Below, in pieces: positions 34,526 to 45,904 of a stretch of 64,000 nt of DNA. Where the stretch lies: NCBI RefSeq assembly GCF_026745355.1, contig NC_079210.1, forward strand, positions 27,084,529-27,148,528, given 5' to 3'. The notes below the pieces were generated by a model that was not told the origin of the DNA, made no database searches, and saw only the letters and a program-made list of their open reading frames with translations. This DNA is from Beta vulgaris subsp. vulgaris (lineage: Eukaryota; Streptophyta; Magnoliopsida; Caryophyllales; Amaranthaceae). The translations under genes were made by a program, and so were the position numbers. The number at the start of each line of letters is the position of its first letter. Positions within the stretch are counted from its first letter, which is position 1.

Positions 34526-36495
34526 ATAAAGAAAAATACTTGCATAGCTGTACGGATTATGGAGTTATGATTATTCATAAATTCATCTAACTAATTTCAT
34601 TAAACCATAAACACCATTTCTCGCAAGACAATCACAAGAAATGCTATGATTCTTCAAATATAATTCATGAAATTCATGCCTGTTAAATGTTAATATTTAT
34701 GTCATAAAACACCCCACTTTGATTGCTAGTTCTTTTGTTCTTAGTCACTTCTACTCAGTGTTGCTTTTAATGTTTTGATTATTTGCAAAAGTAATTTAAA
34801 AGTTTAGGAATGTCGCTCCTGACTCCTTTTGTGATGAGAGTAATTTAAAGAATGAATTCTAAAAAAAATTGTGAGAGGAAAACAACATTGAGGAAGGGAG
34901 GATGGGAAAACAACATTGAAGAAGAGAGTAAACTTACAAGATTAAATTACAATAAAATATAGAAAGTAAAATGTACATTACAACAAAACTGAAATTAAAA
35001 TAAAAAAGAAAGAAAACAAGCAAGATACAATAAAAACCAAGCTCAAAGCAAATTATTTTTTCATTGAATCTTCGTCCTCAATAGATATGTAAGATAAAGT
35101 ATTCATCTCTACAGGAAAATAATAGGCACAAATTAGAACTTCTCATCAATAAAATTTAGATTTTAGAATATGATAAACTTACAAGAAGACATTAATAAAA
35201 AAGGAAAGGAAAAAAACTACAAATCCTAAGTTCACCAAATAGCAAATCTAGAATATGATAAACTAAGGGGAAAAAACTACAAACCCTCATACCAACAAAG
35301 AGGCTTCATTGTTTCTGTCTCCAACACTTGATAATTCTCGTACTAAGCGTGCTCTTAGGTAACTATCATCTGATCATTTAGCATATATAAGTCCCACGAA
35401 GAAAAACACGGGCATTATTATTTGTAGAACTGTGAAACATTTCAAGTCCCCTTTATAGTAACAGGAAAAACTCTACCACAAGCTCAAGAAAATTTAATGA
35501 AAACCATCTCAAGACTCACGCTCATTCAATTTCACTCAATGACATAATCAACTTAGACAAAATTCAAACATTGCAATAGCAAAACTAAAAATACATATTC
35601 ACAATCTCCAATATGCCAAATTAAACCGAAGAAAACAATTACCAAGCACGAACGAAATTTGTTACATTAACATGAGCATTGAAAAAAAAATCTACAACAT
35701 CTCATCAAATTTTCAGAATTGCATAATCAAACCAAAATCCATGCCACATTATAACAGCACCTAATATAATAAGAACTATTGCTTTCCTAAATCCTAATTC
35801 TTCAAGTTAGGGCTATGGATAAACGATATAATCAGCAGTCAATTGCATTCATACAATATTTGATAAATCCATCGACGAAGGAGTAGAGCAAGAAGTTGTT
35901 TTGTCCCAAAACTTTCTTTCAGTAAATTTTCTCTCTCTTATGTGAGAGTACTATAGTAGTTAATTAAAAGAAAATAGATTAATCAATTCTTCTATACTAA
36001 AACAAACCCATATGAAAAATTCAGAGAAGACCTACTTCAATTTAATGACAAACGAAAATACCCAATTGCCAACTAAAATCAATCATCAATTTTCACTAAG
36101 AAAAATGAACTTTCATAAAAATAAAATAAAATAATGAAGGATAGAGACATTTGAGAGAACCAATCGATCACCGTAAAATTAGCAAAATCTGGACTTGGAA
36201 GACCTAAATTGCAGTAATCAAGTTGTGAAAATTAAGAGAACCCAACCCCCACCTGAAACAAAATAATAACAGGATAGAGAAGTTTGCAAAAGTGAGCAAC
36301 AAGAGATGAAAGGAAAACCAAAAGCCACTACAAGTAGATTTAAAAAATCGTATCAAACAAATGAATTGCCTGAAAATTTACCAGTGACAACAATTTGATA
36401 GACAATATCCAAAATCTATCAAAACAAAATGAAATCATTAAAAACAGTTTTAAAATGATGAACAAAAATAAAGAGAAAAGGTTACTCAAGAGAAG

Positions 36496-36547
36496 AGATC
36501 TATGATTTATGTGGCGAGATCTATAATTTATGTGGCGAGATCTATAT
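36496..36547 (+). repeat. 23-bp tandem repeat at the Tat-element border
   Basis: GAGATCTAT.ATTTATGTGGC occurs twice and a third GAGATCTATA runs up to the TG that opens the LTR at 36548. The insertion seems to have occurred inside or beside this small repeat. Confidence 0.7.
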
Positions 36548-37030
36548 TGTTTCGGTATTGAAACGGTGGCGGACCCAAGAGGTGTCCGTCAGTAATGGGG
36601 GATATCCGGGAGTGGTGATCTGCAAAAGAACAAACGTGAGCTACCCTGGGGGTGGTTGTGAGGAAACCCCCTCCGACGCTCAAGTCAGCTAATGTCCGGT
36701 AAGGAATGTAGAGAGAGGGAGAATTTAGAGAGAGAGAGAGAGAAGCTATTTTTAGTATCAGAGAGAATGTACCTGCAGAAATAGTACTGCTTGGCTATTT
36801 ATAGGCGTACTATTCACGTGGTAGGATAGGTAATCCTTTGACACGTATATGACTGTAGTGAATCTGTTAGAAGGAAGATTCTCTTAGTTTTGTCCTCTTC
36901 GGTGACCGCGACGGCAATCCCGGTCTTTAAGTAGAGGAGGCATTGATTTACTTCATATGAGTTTGCGTCTTGGCTCGACACTGCCGGCCATCATGTATGT
37001 CCATCAGCAGACTTGGGTAGTACCGCTACA
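36548..37030 (-). repeat. 3' LTR of the Tat-type element
   Basis: On the minus strand it begins TGTAGCGGTACTACCC directly after a PPT and ends ...CAATACCGAAACA, 483 bp. It contains a TATA box, TATAAATAG (36795-36803, minus strand), and a (GA)n/(CT)n leader at 36710-36750. It also contains GACTTGAGCGTCGGAGGGGG near 36685, a phrase I associate from memory with Tat/Ogre LTR ends. Its partner LTR is missing. Confidence 0.82.
36795..36803 (-). promoter_or_regulatory. TATA box in the Tat LTR
   Basis: TATAAATAG on the minus strand, about 230 bases into the LTR, followed by a CT-rich leader, consistent with the U3/R border of the LTR promoter. Confidence 0.7.
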
Positions 37031-37045
37031 ACTAGCCCCCCAGCA
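37031..37045 (-). promoter_or_regulatory. Polypurine tract of the Tat-type element
   Basis: GCTGGGGGGCTAGT on the minus strand lies immediately before the TG of the LTR and gives the element's orientation. Confidence 0.75.
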
Positions 37046-37301
37046 TCATTGGCGGTTGTGACCGTCATTGATGTTTGCTCTGATGACATGGACTAATATT
37101 GCATGCCCTTTGATCAGGCCTTTGATGTTGCCATGTGTTGATATGGGGTAAATTGTTGATTTCGAAAAGTGTAATCATTGCCAATCTGAAATCCTGCTCG
37201 TTTCTTTCTTTATTTTTATTAGGGTATGTTGTGTGAGTGACACTTGTCATTAGTCTGTAGAAGCAGTTGATGCTTTTTTCAATCTCCACCGTTTGTTCTG
37301 G

Positions 37302-37311
37302 TATTTAAAAG
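37302..37311 (+). promoter_or_regulatory. Promoter-like TATA of the antisense gene
   Basis: TATTTAAAAG followed by a CT-rich leader (37320-37390), about 400 bases before the first ATG at 37712. A short leader intron (37658-37707, GTACCC...CCTTAG) could reduce the spliced leader. It lies outside the LTR, so the gene would have its own promoter. Confidence 0.45.
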
Positions 37312-39107
37312 CAAAATTCTTTTTCTTTTCATTTTCATTCAACTTCTTCTTCTTCCTTCGAAATTTTTCTCTGGTTTTCTCGCTTCTCTGCAAACTTCAA
37401 ACTTTGTTTTGTGGCTAAAGAACACTTCTTTCGCCCCAATTTTTCTCAAAAACGTTACTTTCCTGCATTTCCTTCCTCTTCTTTGGAAGGATTCTTACAA
37501 ATTTTGGTTCTTTCTTCTGGGTTTGGCTTCGAAGCTTCTTTGGTCCTATTTCGACATTTTCTCCGGCGAAGCTTTTGTTTCACCTGCTGTTGTTTGTGAA
37601 GCACGTTGGGTACTTTCCGGGACTTAGTTTCACTTTTTCTGGCGAAATCTCTCTCAGGTACCCTTTTTTGTTACTCTTTGGTTTTTTGCTACTTTTTTCT
37701 TCCTTAGAATCATGTCGGGGCAGTCAGAGAGTCCAAATTCTTTGGGTAATAATTTTATGACTGAGAGTGAACCTTCCTCCTCTTCACTTGATGGCGGACA
37801 AAGTTCATCGGTTTCTACCCCTATGGATGGGAAAAATCGTCTCGTGGCTGACCTTCCCCTTACGGCAGACATGGCCAAAGAACTTAGGTCGAAGTTTCTT
37901 AACGACCGCTCTACTCCTGAGTAACAAAACTTAACTTCCCAATATTTGTCCGCTAGAATGAGCGGAGATAATCAAACACTTAGAGAGTTGAGGCATCAAA
38001 TTTTGGCCCGTAGGACCCTTAGGAATCCTCCTCCAGATGCTGTTCCCGACCTCGATGTTCAGCATTTGAGGGAACATGCCTGGTTAGATACCTTGGCTGA
38101 TGTCGGGGTTGTAACGGGTGCTAGTGTTTATGACCGTCTTACCCGTGACTCTGCCCCTTCTCATCCTCCTCCTATTGTTGATTTAGGTTCTAACAACGAT
38201 TCTATGGCCAGCATGGATGAGAGTGGTACCGTCCCTTCTACCTCTAGCCAGGATCCAGCTTCCCGTCCAAATGGGATCGCCATAGGCGAAAGTTATGCTA
38301 TGCCTTCTTCCTCCCGTCCAGAGCCCATTCCGGACCTTGATGATGTTCTTCATTCCGGCATATGGCTACCCATAGATTATAGCTGTGGTCCTAAGAACAC
38401 CGTCATCTGCAAAGACTGGCGGGCAGCTGCTCTGGAGCTGAAATACTGCAAAGTGGCTAAGGAGCGATATGCACTTCCGCCCGAGTACAATCTGGTAATA
38501 CCGGCTGAGGGGTCAAAAGTAATCGACTGTCCGGCAGGGCACATAGCTGTGTATGACCACCATTTTGAGTTTGAGTTGCGTTTCCCACTCGACTTGTATC
38601 TGGTGAAGATTTTGCAGGGTTTCAATGTCTGCCTCGCCCAACTCACTCCCTTGGCCATGAGGAACATAATCGCATACGTCTGGGTTTGTTGCTACCTGGG
38701 TTTTCCTGAGACCCTCAATCTTTTTCGTCGTCTCCACTAGCTGCGACGGAATAGTTTCGCCGAAAAAGGCTGGTGGTCTCTGATGACGGCCAAGGACAAG
38801 ATGACTGTCTATCCCAAGATGAGTGGGCTGAAAGGATGGCAGGGAGCTTTCTACTGCCTCATGGTTCGGGACAACTTTCCTCTCCGCCGGCATTGCACCA
38901 AGCCATATGCTAGGATGAAGGACGTGGCTTCTTATGATTTTGTCCGAGCCGAGCAGGTTGCCTTTGACTACTTTGAGTCAGAAGCAGAGGCCGTCGAGGG
39001 TGACGAGATTGAGATGCGAGTGCCATGCACTTGGCTTCCTCTTGCCAAGTATATTCTCAGCAACGAGCCTCTGTCTGCTCTTTTACTATGCCGGACTCAC
39101 CCAGAAG

Positions 39108-39208
39108 GTGTGTAGCCTGTTTCCTGGTCCAACATACTTCTTTGGAAATGTTTAGTCATTTTGTTGTTCTCTGTAATTGATACTTGTTTTGATTCGCTTC
39201 TTTTTCAG
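39108..39208 (+). other. Intron 1 of the antisense gene
   Basis: Begins GTGTGTAGCC after CCAGAAG and ends in TTTTTCAG, 101 bp, AT-rich and T-rich near the 3' end. Joining the sides keeps the frame open (phase 1), which supports true splicing. Confidence 0.7.
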
Positions 39209-39984
39209 GTGACGTCAGTTTGGATCTCGAGGAGCTGGGATTAGAGGACCGTTTACGGCCAATGTCGAAAACTCCTGAAGATCCTGTCTTTGACTACGAC
39301 AGCGTTCACGGACTAACTGTGGTCCGCGAGGTGCTGACCGGAATGTCGGTCGCGGTGGGGGCACGGTTGGCAGAACAGCACGCCGTGTCGGGCGAACACA
39401 AGGTCGGGCTCCCGGCCGGGGGGAGCAAACTCCATCTCGGTCTGCACCAGTCGTAGGGGTCCCCGAGAATCTGAGGTCGAAGGCCGCGCCCTCAGAAAAA
39501 ACAGACTGTAGAGGTTAACTCTACAGAGGTAGTTGCTACCGGCCTCCAATTTCCAACGGCCTCTCCAGTCCGGGAGTCCACTGTCGCTCCCCGGTCGTCT
39601 CCTCCTCCCAACGTCGAAAGTATGGGAGCGGCTCTTGGGTCCAGCTCTTTCGTTCGCTAAAGGATCTATGAGATTCTCCGTGAGCCGAGTTTCCTCTTGG
39701 ATCTTGATCCGGGAATTTATTTTCCGGCGCAGAAATAGATTGACACAAAGGAGGTGCCCCTTTTTGCTGTTATTAAGGCTTTTCTCTCACGCCCCCAACT
39801 ACCCCCAGTCAGATCCACCGGCCGCCTTGGGATGTGAGGGAGGACGAGTCTCTGTTCGCGGACGTCCCCGCTAACAGTGGCACCTTGGGGGTAACGTCTT
39901 CTGAAAGGGCTCCAGTTGCCCATGGACTGTTCGGCAGACAAGCTGGTGGCGCCCGCTACTCAGCTAGCTCATGACTTGGTGGTG

Positions 39985-40059
39985 GTAAGTACTTTTTCTT
40001 CTTCTTCTTTTTCCCTTGTTTTTCCCCTAATGGCGGCATTTTCTCATTCTCTTTTGTAG
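39985..40059 (+). other. Intron 2 of the antisense gene
   Basis: GTAAGTACTT...CTTTTGTAG, 75 bp, with a T/C-rich interior. The consensus donor and acceptor join DLVV to ANDSAVELIT in frame. Confidence 0.75.
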
Positions 40060-40625
40060 GCCAACGACTCTGCTGTGGAACTGATAACGCAGTACGTTGA
40101 GTACCAACGTGCAACCGATAATGCTGAGTTGTCCGCCAAGGACCTGGAGACTGCCCGCGATGCTGCTCTGTCTCAGGTCAACCAGCTGCAGGTTGATTTC
40201 AAAGCTGAACAAGCGGCCAAATTGGAGGCAACAAGGAGCTGGCGGACTTGCGCCTGAAGGCCAAGGAGCTGGCGGAGGTCAAGATGAAAAAGGACGAGTT
40301 GGAGCTTGCCCTAATGGCAGCCCAGGACGGGACGTCTGCTGTTGTTGAGAACGCAAACGTTGAAGCCGGTCGTCTTGCGTTGGCCGCTTTCAAAAAACTA
40401 GAGGAGTTTGTAGGGCCGCTAGGAGAGAGATACGATGGCGGATGGGTGGCCGCGAAAAAGTGCATCTGCAACTCCCATCTGTCGTTTGACTGAGAGCAAA
40501 TGGAGACCGCTTTTGCTGAGTGTGTCCATATGCGTCCTCTCGCGGATGAGCCTTACATCTACTCTGAGGAGGTCATTGCCAACATCCTGCCCGTTGCTGA
40601 AGATGATGAAGCGCCTCCTTCTTGA

Positions 40626-40930
40626 AGACTTTGGCGGTCATCTTCAGGCTCCTCTATAGCTTCGAAAAGTTTGTAATAGGTTTTGTAATTCTCAGCCTAT
40701 GATGGCATGTAAACATTTAACTTCAAATTTTGCTACTGAATTCATAAGTGCCCTTTTTTGAATGGATGCCTACGTTTTTCCCTGTAGTTGGCCGCCATGC
40801 CAGTAATTTATGATTCAGCTTCTTTTGTTTGCAAGTTACAATGAGTCCATTAGCAATTATTATCGTTTTAGGACGTTAATCGCTTTACAATTTTGTTATC
40901 AGAGGCCCATCATACGGCTGCTAATCCATT
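40626..40930. other. 3' end and spacer after the antisense gene
   Basis: Follows the final stop after VAEDDEAPPS. It contains sequence resembling a plant 3' end (TTTGTAATAGGTTTTGTAATTC) and no further coding. Confidence 0.45.
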
Positions 40931-41370
40931 GGCCTATTGTATGGCCGTTAACTTCTTTGGCTTGTTATATGGCCGTTAACTTCTTTGGCCTGTTATATGG
41001 CCTTTAACTTCTCTGGCCTGTTATATGGCATTTAACCTCTTTGGCCTGTTATATGGCCGTTAACTTCTTTGGATTGTTATATGGCCGTTAACTTCTTTGG
41101 CCTGTTATATGGCCGTTAACTTCTCTGGCCTATTATATGGCCTTCAACTTCTTTGGCCTGTTATATGGCCGTTAACTTCTTTGGCCTGTTATATGGTCGT
41201 TGACATTTAAAGCCTGTTATATGGCTATATGCACTAAGCCTGTTAGATGGCTGTAATTATGCTTTTGGGCATGTCATATGCCCTTGTTTGCTTTAGGCCT
41301 GTTATATGGCCCTTATTATACTTTGAGCCTGTCATTGGGCTAAGGCCTTTTATGTGGCCGTTATTAAACG
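40931..41370 (+). repeat. 28-bp tandem repeats in the Tat non-coding region
   Basis: About ten units of GGCCTGTTATATGGCCGTTA plus ACTTCTTT, regular to about 41210 and then degenerating to spaced GCCTGTTATATGGC motifs to 41370. Tandem repeats between pol and the 3' LTR are known in Tat-lineage elements such as Retand. Confidence 0.9.
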
Positions 41371-41468
41371 AACAAAAACAAAGGGAAACACCTTCTTTAT
41401 GGAACACTAGCAGTAGTATATATTATTCATGAATCAAAAGAGGCTCTCGGCCCATTACAATCTACTGG

Positions 41469-41631
41469 TTAAACATAGTACTTTTTCAAGACACTAGCTA
41501 GCGTTCCAAAAAAATTTAAGCTGTTTCCCATCCATGCCCTTGAGAATGAAAGAACCGGGAGCGAGCTTCTTGGAGATGACATATGGACCTTCCCAATTGG
41601 CTGTTAATTTTCCTTCGGCATGTGCTTTTCC
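41469..41631 (-). pseudogene. Tat pol: C-terminal end of integrase
   Basis: Minus strand: TTATGKAHAEGKLTANWEGP, then YVISKKLAPGSFILKGMDGK and LKKYYV before a TAA at 41469-41471. 'NWEGPY.....GSF.L..MDG' is the usual integrase C-terminal end of gypsy pol. The frame joins exactly with 44872 onward once the solo LTR and one copy of its TTTCC duplication are removed. Confidence 0.88.
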
Positions 41632-44600
41632 TGTAACACTTCGTCCATTCATAGGCAATAAAAAAAAAAGAAATATTTATTCATAGGATTGCTATCGTGA
41701 AGACGGACATTGTCACTCTAAAGTTCGAATAAAATCTAAAACAACAAAATAAATCCCAAAGAACATTAATCCAAAAGTATTTATAACGAAATAACATGAT
41801 CCCAAAATCTCACAAATAACGCAAAGAAACAAAATAAGTAATCCTCCTAATTAAGATCATTGGTATCTCTCAAACCCCATGACAAAACTATACTGCAACA
41901 TATTAACCTGCAAAATATATCAACCAACATCCACATTTAGTGGGGAGTAACTAACGGTTCTCGCAGCTCAATTATGATCCATGTAAAAGATATTAAGTAT
42001 TAATTAATAAGTTCCAATCAACATAAAATATCAAACTGAACCAAATAACAGCCAAACAACAACTAACAATTTAACATGCTTAAATAAAGTAAATCATGAT
42101 TTAAAAAAAAATTAATACAAGCATACAAGATCCATAACATAAGCCTCCAAAATAATTAATTAAAAAATATATAATAGGTTTTGAGAAAGAGCAGAATGCT
42201 AGTGGATCGCAACCCACTTCCTAAGGTTTGTCAGATCGAAATCTCCAGACAGCCTATGGGCTTACGTTCCTTACTGCCCGTGTCTAAGAATGGCCAAACT
42301 CCTGATGCAGGATAGTACCCAGCTCAGTACTTCCCAACCTCTGGGACGACAACAATTAACCCAGGTAAGACCCCTAAATCGCAACCTAGGTGGTCGGTAT
42401 GTTCTTAATCGGGGACTACGTCTATCCTACCGGATATCTTAATTTCAATAAAACAGTTCTACAAATAAATACTATAGTATCTTTATCAAATATAAATAAT
42501 AAGGATGCCCTTCACGCTTTACACCTAAAACCCGCAGAAACTAGGATCGCAATCCAAGAGTCTCAGTTTAACAATATTTATTCTTCCCAAAGTAACAATA
42601 ATATTAATACTAATAAAAAAAAATCATTTCACCCAACTAAAAAGAATAAACCAACATTAAATCATACTTATACACCAAAAACACAGTATAGTCAAATACT
42701 CTAACTACTACACTCTAGTTGTCTGAGTTTGGGTACAAGGTTAATTACAATGTTAGTTACAATACCCCCGGTACATAACTCTTGGCGAAACGGTACTAAA
42801 GACAGTATTATTCTCCCTCGAGTACTGAAACGTCGACAACTTAGATATTGATTTAGTAAAGTTTATCATTATTATACTCTCGATTTAATTACAACCAACC
42901 AAACCATCATAAAAATATTTATAATACATAATATAAATATATATATATAAACTAAACAATAATAAAAAGTCAACTCAAGTAACATATAATAATAACAAAT
43001 CAAGCATTACACCTGCATATACAGAATTATACCCATGAAACCAAAATCTCACACCTGAATACTCGCTAGTATATAATACAGGTGGCAAACGTGTCAAACG
43101 GGTCGGGTGCGGGTCGGGTTAAAACGGGTCGGGTCATAATCTGGACAACTTTTTGTTCGGGTCGGGTCAGGTCGGATCGGTGTTTGTTCGGCTACGGGTT
43201 AATATCGGGTCCATGAGATTTCGGGTCATATCGGGTCGGGTTAGAACTGGTCGGGTTAAAACGTGTCGGGTTAGAACGTGTCGGGTTAGAACGTGTCGGG
43301 TTAAAACGGGTCGGGTTAGATCGGGTTTTCAATCTCCCAAATAAATAAAACACATATAAAACTAATGAGAGTAGATTATGACAACTTTTCGGGTCGGGTT
43401 CGGGTTGTGGTCATCATTATCGGGGTCATTTTCGGGTCGAGTAGATTCGGGTTTGGGTAGATTCAGGTTCAGGTCATATTCGGGTCATTATTTTCGGGTG
43501 AAAAACGGGTTCCAGGTCGGGTATTTCGGGTTTGGTCAACGGGTACGGGTCAATTTTGCCGGCTATAGTATATAATAGGTAAAACATATAGCATAATCAT
43601 GCAAGCAAACCAATATCATAATTCTTACAGCACCACCTACGGAAATGTAAATAAAACTGCAAGCTTGCCACACTACCATGCTAATACGGAAGAAGCAACA
43701 CTCTTAAGTTGCGGCAGATAATAACAACCAATAATAAGCCATGGACATGAATCTTCCTCAAGCGACTTATATCAGCAGGCAACAGATTATCATGCTCACA
43801 ATTAACCAAAAATAAACATGATCACACATCAACTATCCATAATCCATCATTATAGATGCGTATAATCATGAACACAAAATTTACTAACTAACAACATGAA
43901 TTTCACGGAGCACAAATCATGAATAGCCGCTTAAACATAACTTTCAGCAAGAAAATATCACCCTAGTTTGAACTAGTTGATTTCACTTAATTAACACTCA
44001 TAAGCATTCATGAACTTGACAAGTATAACACCAATAATATGAAACTTTACTCACCCACAAATCATAGCACAAAATTACGCCAACTTAGATATTAAGACTA
44101 AATAATTCCTAAACAAACTCTAGTCGTACTAGGTTCGCCATTAGTTACCCGGGCCAACTGGAGGAGTGAAGCTAAGTCGTCCAATTCTCGTTGTCCTGCG
44201 CCTGTTCGTCCTCCAAGTGATGACCTCCTAACAACCCCAACAAGAGCTTAGAAATCCCAAGATAAGAGTGAAGATATACTATGTATTGTATGTGACAAAA
44301 AGGGGTGAATAAAATGGGGCTTCTTGGTGAGCAACAATGGTGGGAGAAGATGAAGGGAAAAAAAAAGTTAATATCTTTCTCACTCAAGGAGGCCGAAGAG
44401 TTTGCAAGAATGAGCATCATTCACGTTAGTTTAGTGCCCCCATTAATGAGAATATATAAAAAAGGAAAGAAACCAAGCATAAACGATGGTATTTGATGCC
44501 GATATTAAGAATGATTATGAGGAAGGTTACAAGGGGGTTATATTATAAACCCTTTAAAATTCTGAAAAATTCCTCATATTACTTCATATCATTCTGCCAG

Positions 44601-44866
44601 CATAAATCGTGTAACAGTTCGGACCCCTCTTGCTGATAAACGGTCCAACCGCGTGACGAGTCGATAAAATATAAAGCGTAACCTCAACGCGAATATTTAA
44701 ATACAATAAAAAGATTAATAATATTTCAAATAAATAAGATAATAACATATACTAAAATAAATATAATTTTGTTTTTAAAACAAGTTGACAAACTATAACT
44801 TATACGATGTAATTACTTTTTAAGAATAAAATACGAGATTTTAGGACGGAAAACCATGGTGTTACA
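41632..44866 (-). mobile_element. Solo LTR of a gypsy element, 3235 bp
   Basis: On the minus strand it begins TGTAACACCATGGTTTTCCG and ends CGAAGTGTTACA. It is flanked by the perfect 5-bp duplication TTTCC (41627-41631 and 44867-44871). There is no gag or pol inside and no internal second LTR, so it is best read as a solo LTR left by recombination. A TGTAACACC start and a length of 2-4 kb are, from family knowledge, common for chromovirus (Tekay-type) LTRs. It contains a nested insert at 43079-43566. Confidence 0.8.
43079..43566. mobile_element. GGGTCGGGT-rich insert (MITE-like) nested in the solo LTR
   Basis: A 488-bp segment dominated by GGGTCGGGT/AACGGGTCGGGTT motifs. It is flanked by the 11-bp direct repeat AGTATATAATA (43068-43078 and 43567-43577). 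Its ends, CAGGTGGCAAA and TTTTGCCGGCTAT, form an imperfect inverted repeat. The flanking repeat marks it as an insertion. The superfamily is uncertain (hAT or Mutator). Confidence 0.65.
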
Positions 44867-44871
44867 TTTCC

Positions 44872-45815
44872 AGTGGCTGTTGTTCGTCGAAGGACTAGGT
44901 CGCCTTCTCCTAACGACCTTTATAGGACTTTCTTGTTATAAGCCTTGCTGATTCTGTCTCTGTACAATGCCGCTTTTAACTCTGCTTTCAGCCTTATCTC
45001 GGGCAGGGAATCCAGGTTTTCCCTTAGTGCTTGATCATTATTTTGCAGGACCTAATGTTTAATCCGGTAGGAAGGTAGCCCTACTTCCACTAGTAATATT
45101 GCTTCTACGCCAAAAGCCAACTTAAAGGGAGTTTCCCCTGTTGCCTCTTTCTCTGTCGTTCTGTTTGCCCACAGGACGGCCGACACCATCTCAGCCCATC
45201 TTCCATTGAACTCGCCTTATCTTGGCCGTTACTATGGATGACATACTGCTGAATAGGCGAACTTGACCCGGAAGTCCGCGAGGAAAGCTTGTATTGGCCA
45301 GCAATCAAACTAAACACCATGATCAAACACAATTGCTGCTGGTATACCGAATCTGGTCATAATGTTCTGCCATATGAACTTCCTTATCTGATTTGCCTTT
45401 ATCTTTGCTGTTGGCTCCACCTCTATCCATTTTGTGAAATAATTTATCCCCACAATAAGGAAGCGCCTGCCTCCCGTCACAGTGGTAAATGGCCCCAGGA
45501 TGTCCATTCCCCATTGGGTGAATGGTATCAGGCATAAGATTGGCTGCAAATCATTTGTCGGTCTATTGATCACTGGAGCGAACTTCTGACACTTATCACA
45601 TTTTTTTACATAGTTCTGTGCGTCCGCTAGCATAATGGGCCAGTAGAATCCAGCTATCAATGCTTTCAATGGCAATGCTTTTCCTCCAATGTGATTCCCA
45701 CAGATTCCTTTGTGTATCTCTTCTATTATTTTCATGGCTTCCGCAGCCGTTGCACACTTCAATAATGGCAGGCTAAAGGATTTTGTGTATAGCTCATTCT
45801 GGTATATCACGTACT
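44872..45815 (-). pseudogene. Tat pol: integrase zinc-binding and core (catalytic Glu lost)
   Basis: Minus strand from 45810: the HHCC-type zinc-binding part, with HKGICGNHIGGKAL then YVKKCDKCQKF. The core follows with MDILGPF (first Asp), RRFLIVGINYFTKWIEVEP, RFGIPAAIVFDHGV (second Asp), VICHSNGQ in a shifted frame, NGRWAEMVSAVLWANRTTEK and ATGETPFKLAFGVEAI. Between NGQ and the GRWAE block about 25 residues are missing, including the Glu of the D,D-35-E triad, so the enzyme could not join DNA ends. In-frame stops also occur. In intact elements integrase inserts the cDNA into host chromatin. Confidence 0.9.
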
Positions 45816-45904
45816 AATTCGCTTGTTTTCGTAGCTTCTTAATTAGCGGGCATTGGATCAGCCGGGAGCACTCCTGCCAGCTTATACTCAACTATCTCTG
45901 TGAA

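Larger units (their letters stand above)
33869..36547. other. AT-rich intergenic region with small repeats
   Basis: No gene supported. Segment 34150-34320 is rich in AACTGAA/AAACTG motifs. A similar stretch occurs at 49240-49530, which suggests a shared degenerate repeat. A 48-bp tandem repeat lies at 34413-34525 and a 23-bp repeat just before the Tat LTR at 36496-36547. The stretch 34860-36480 is A-rich on the plus strand, with several polyA-like runs. Confidence 0.45.
37712..40625 (+). pseudogene. Antisense gene of the Tat element (PF04195-like domain plus coiled coil)
   Basis: Opposite in orientation to pol. Exon 1 from the ATG at 37712 (MSGQSESPNSLGNNF) is Ser/Pro-rich. It then carries RFPLDLYLVKILQGFNVCLA, QLTPLAMRNIIAYVWVCCYL and GFPETLNLFRRL, matching the 'putative gypsy type transposon' domain (PF04195), followed by KGWWSLMTAKDKM and a WLPLAKYIL block. 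Introns with GT-AG ends lie at 39108-39208 and 39985-40059, and reading frame is kept across both. The last exon is a coiled coil (NAELSAKDLETARDAALSQV; KELAEVKMKKDELELA). In-frame stops occur at 37922, 38738, near 39456 and 40491, with a frameshift near 40230, so it is inactive. Codons are more GC-rich than the surroundings. Molecular function is unknown. Confidence 0.75.

Noticed and set aside
43153..43575. Arg/Val/Gly-rich frames over the GGGTCGGGT insert
   Set aside because: Translation of a short G-rich repeat without any other coding signal.
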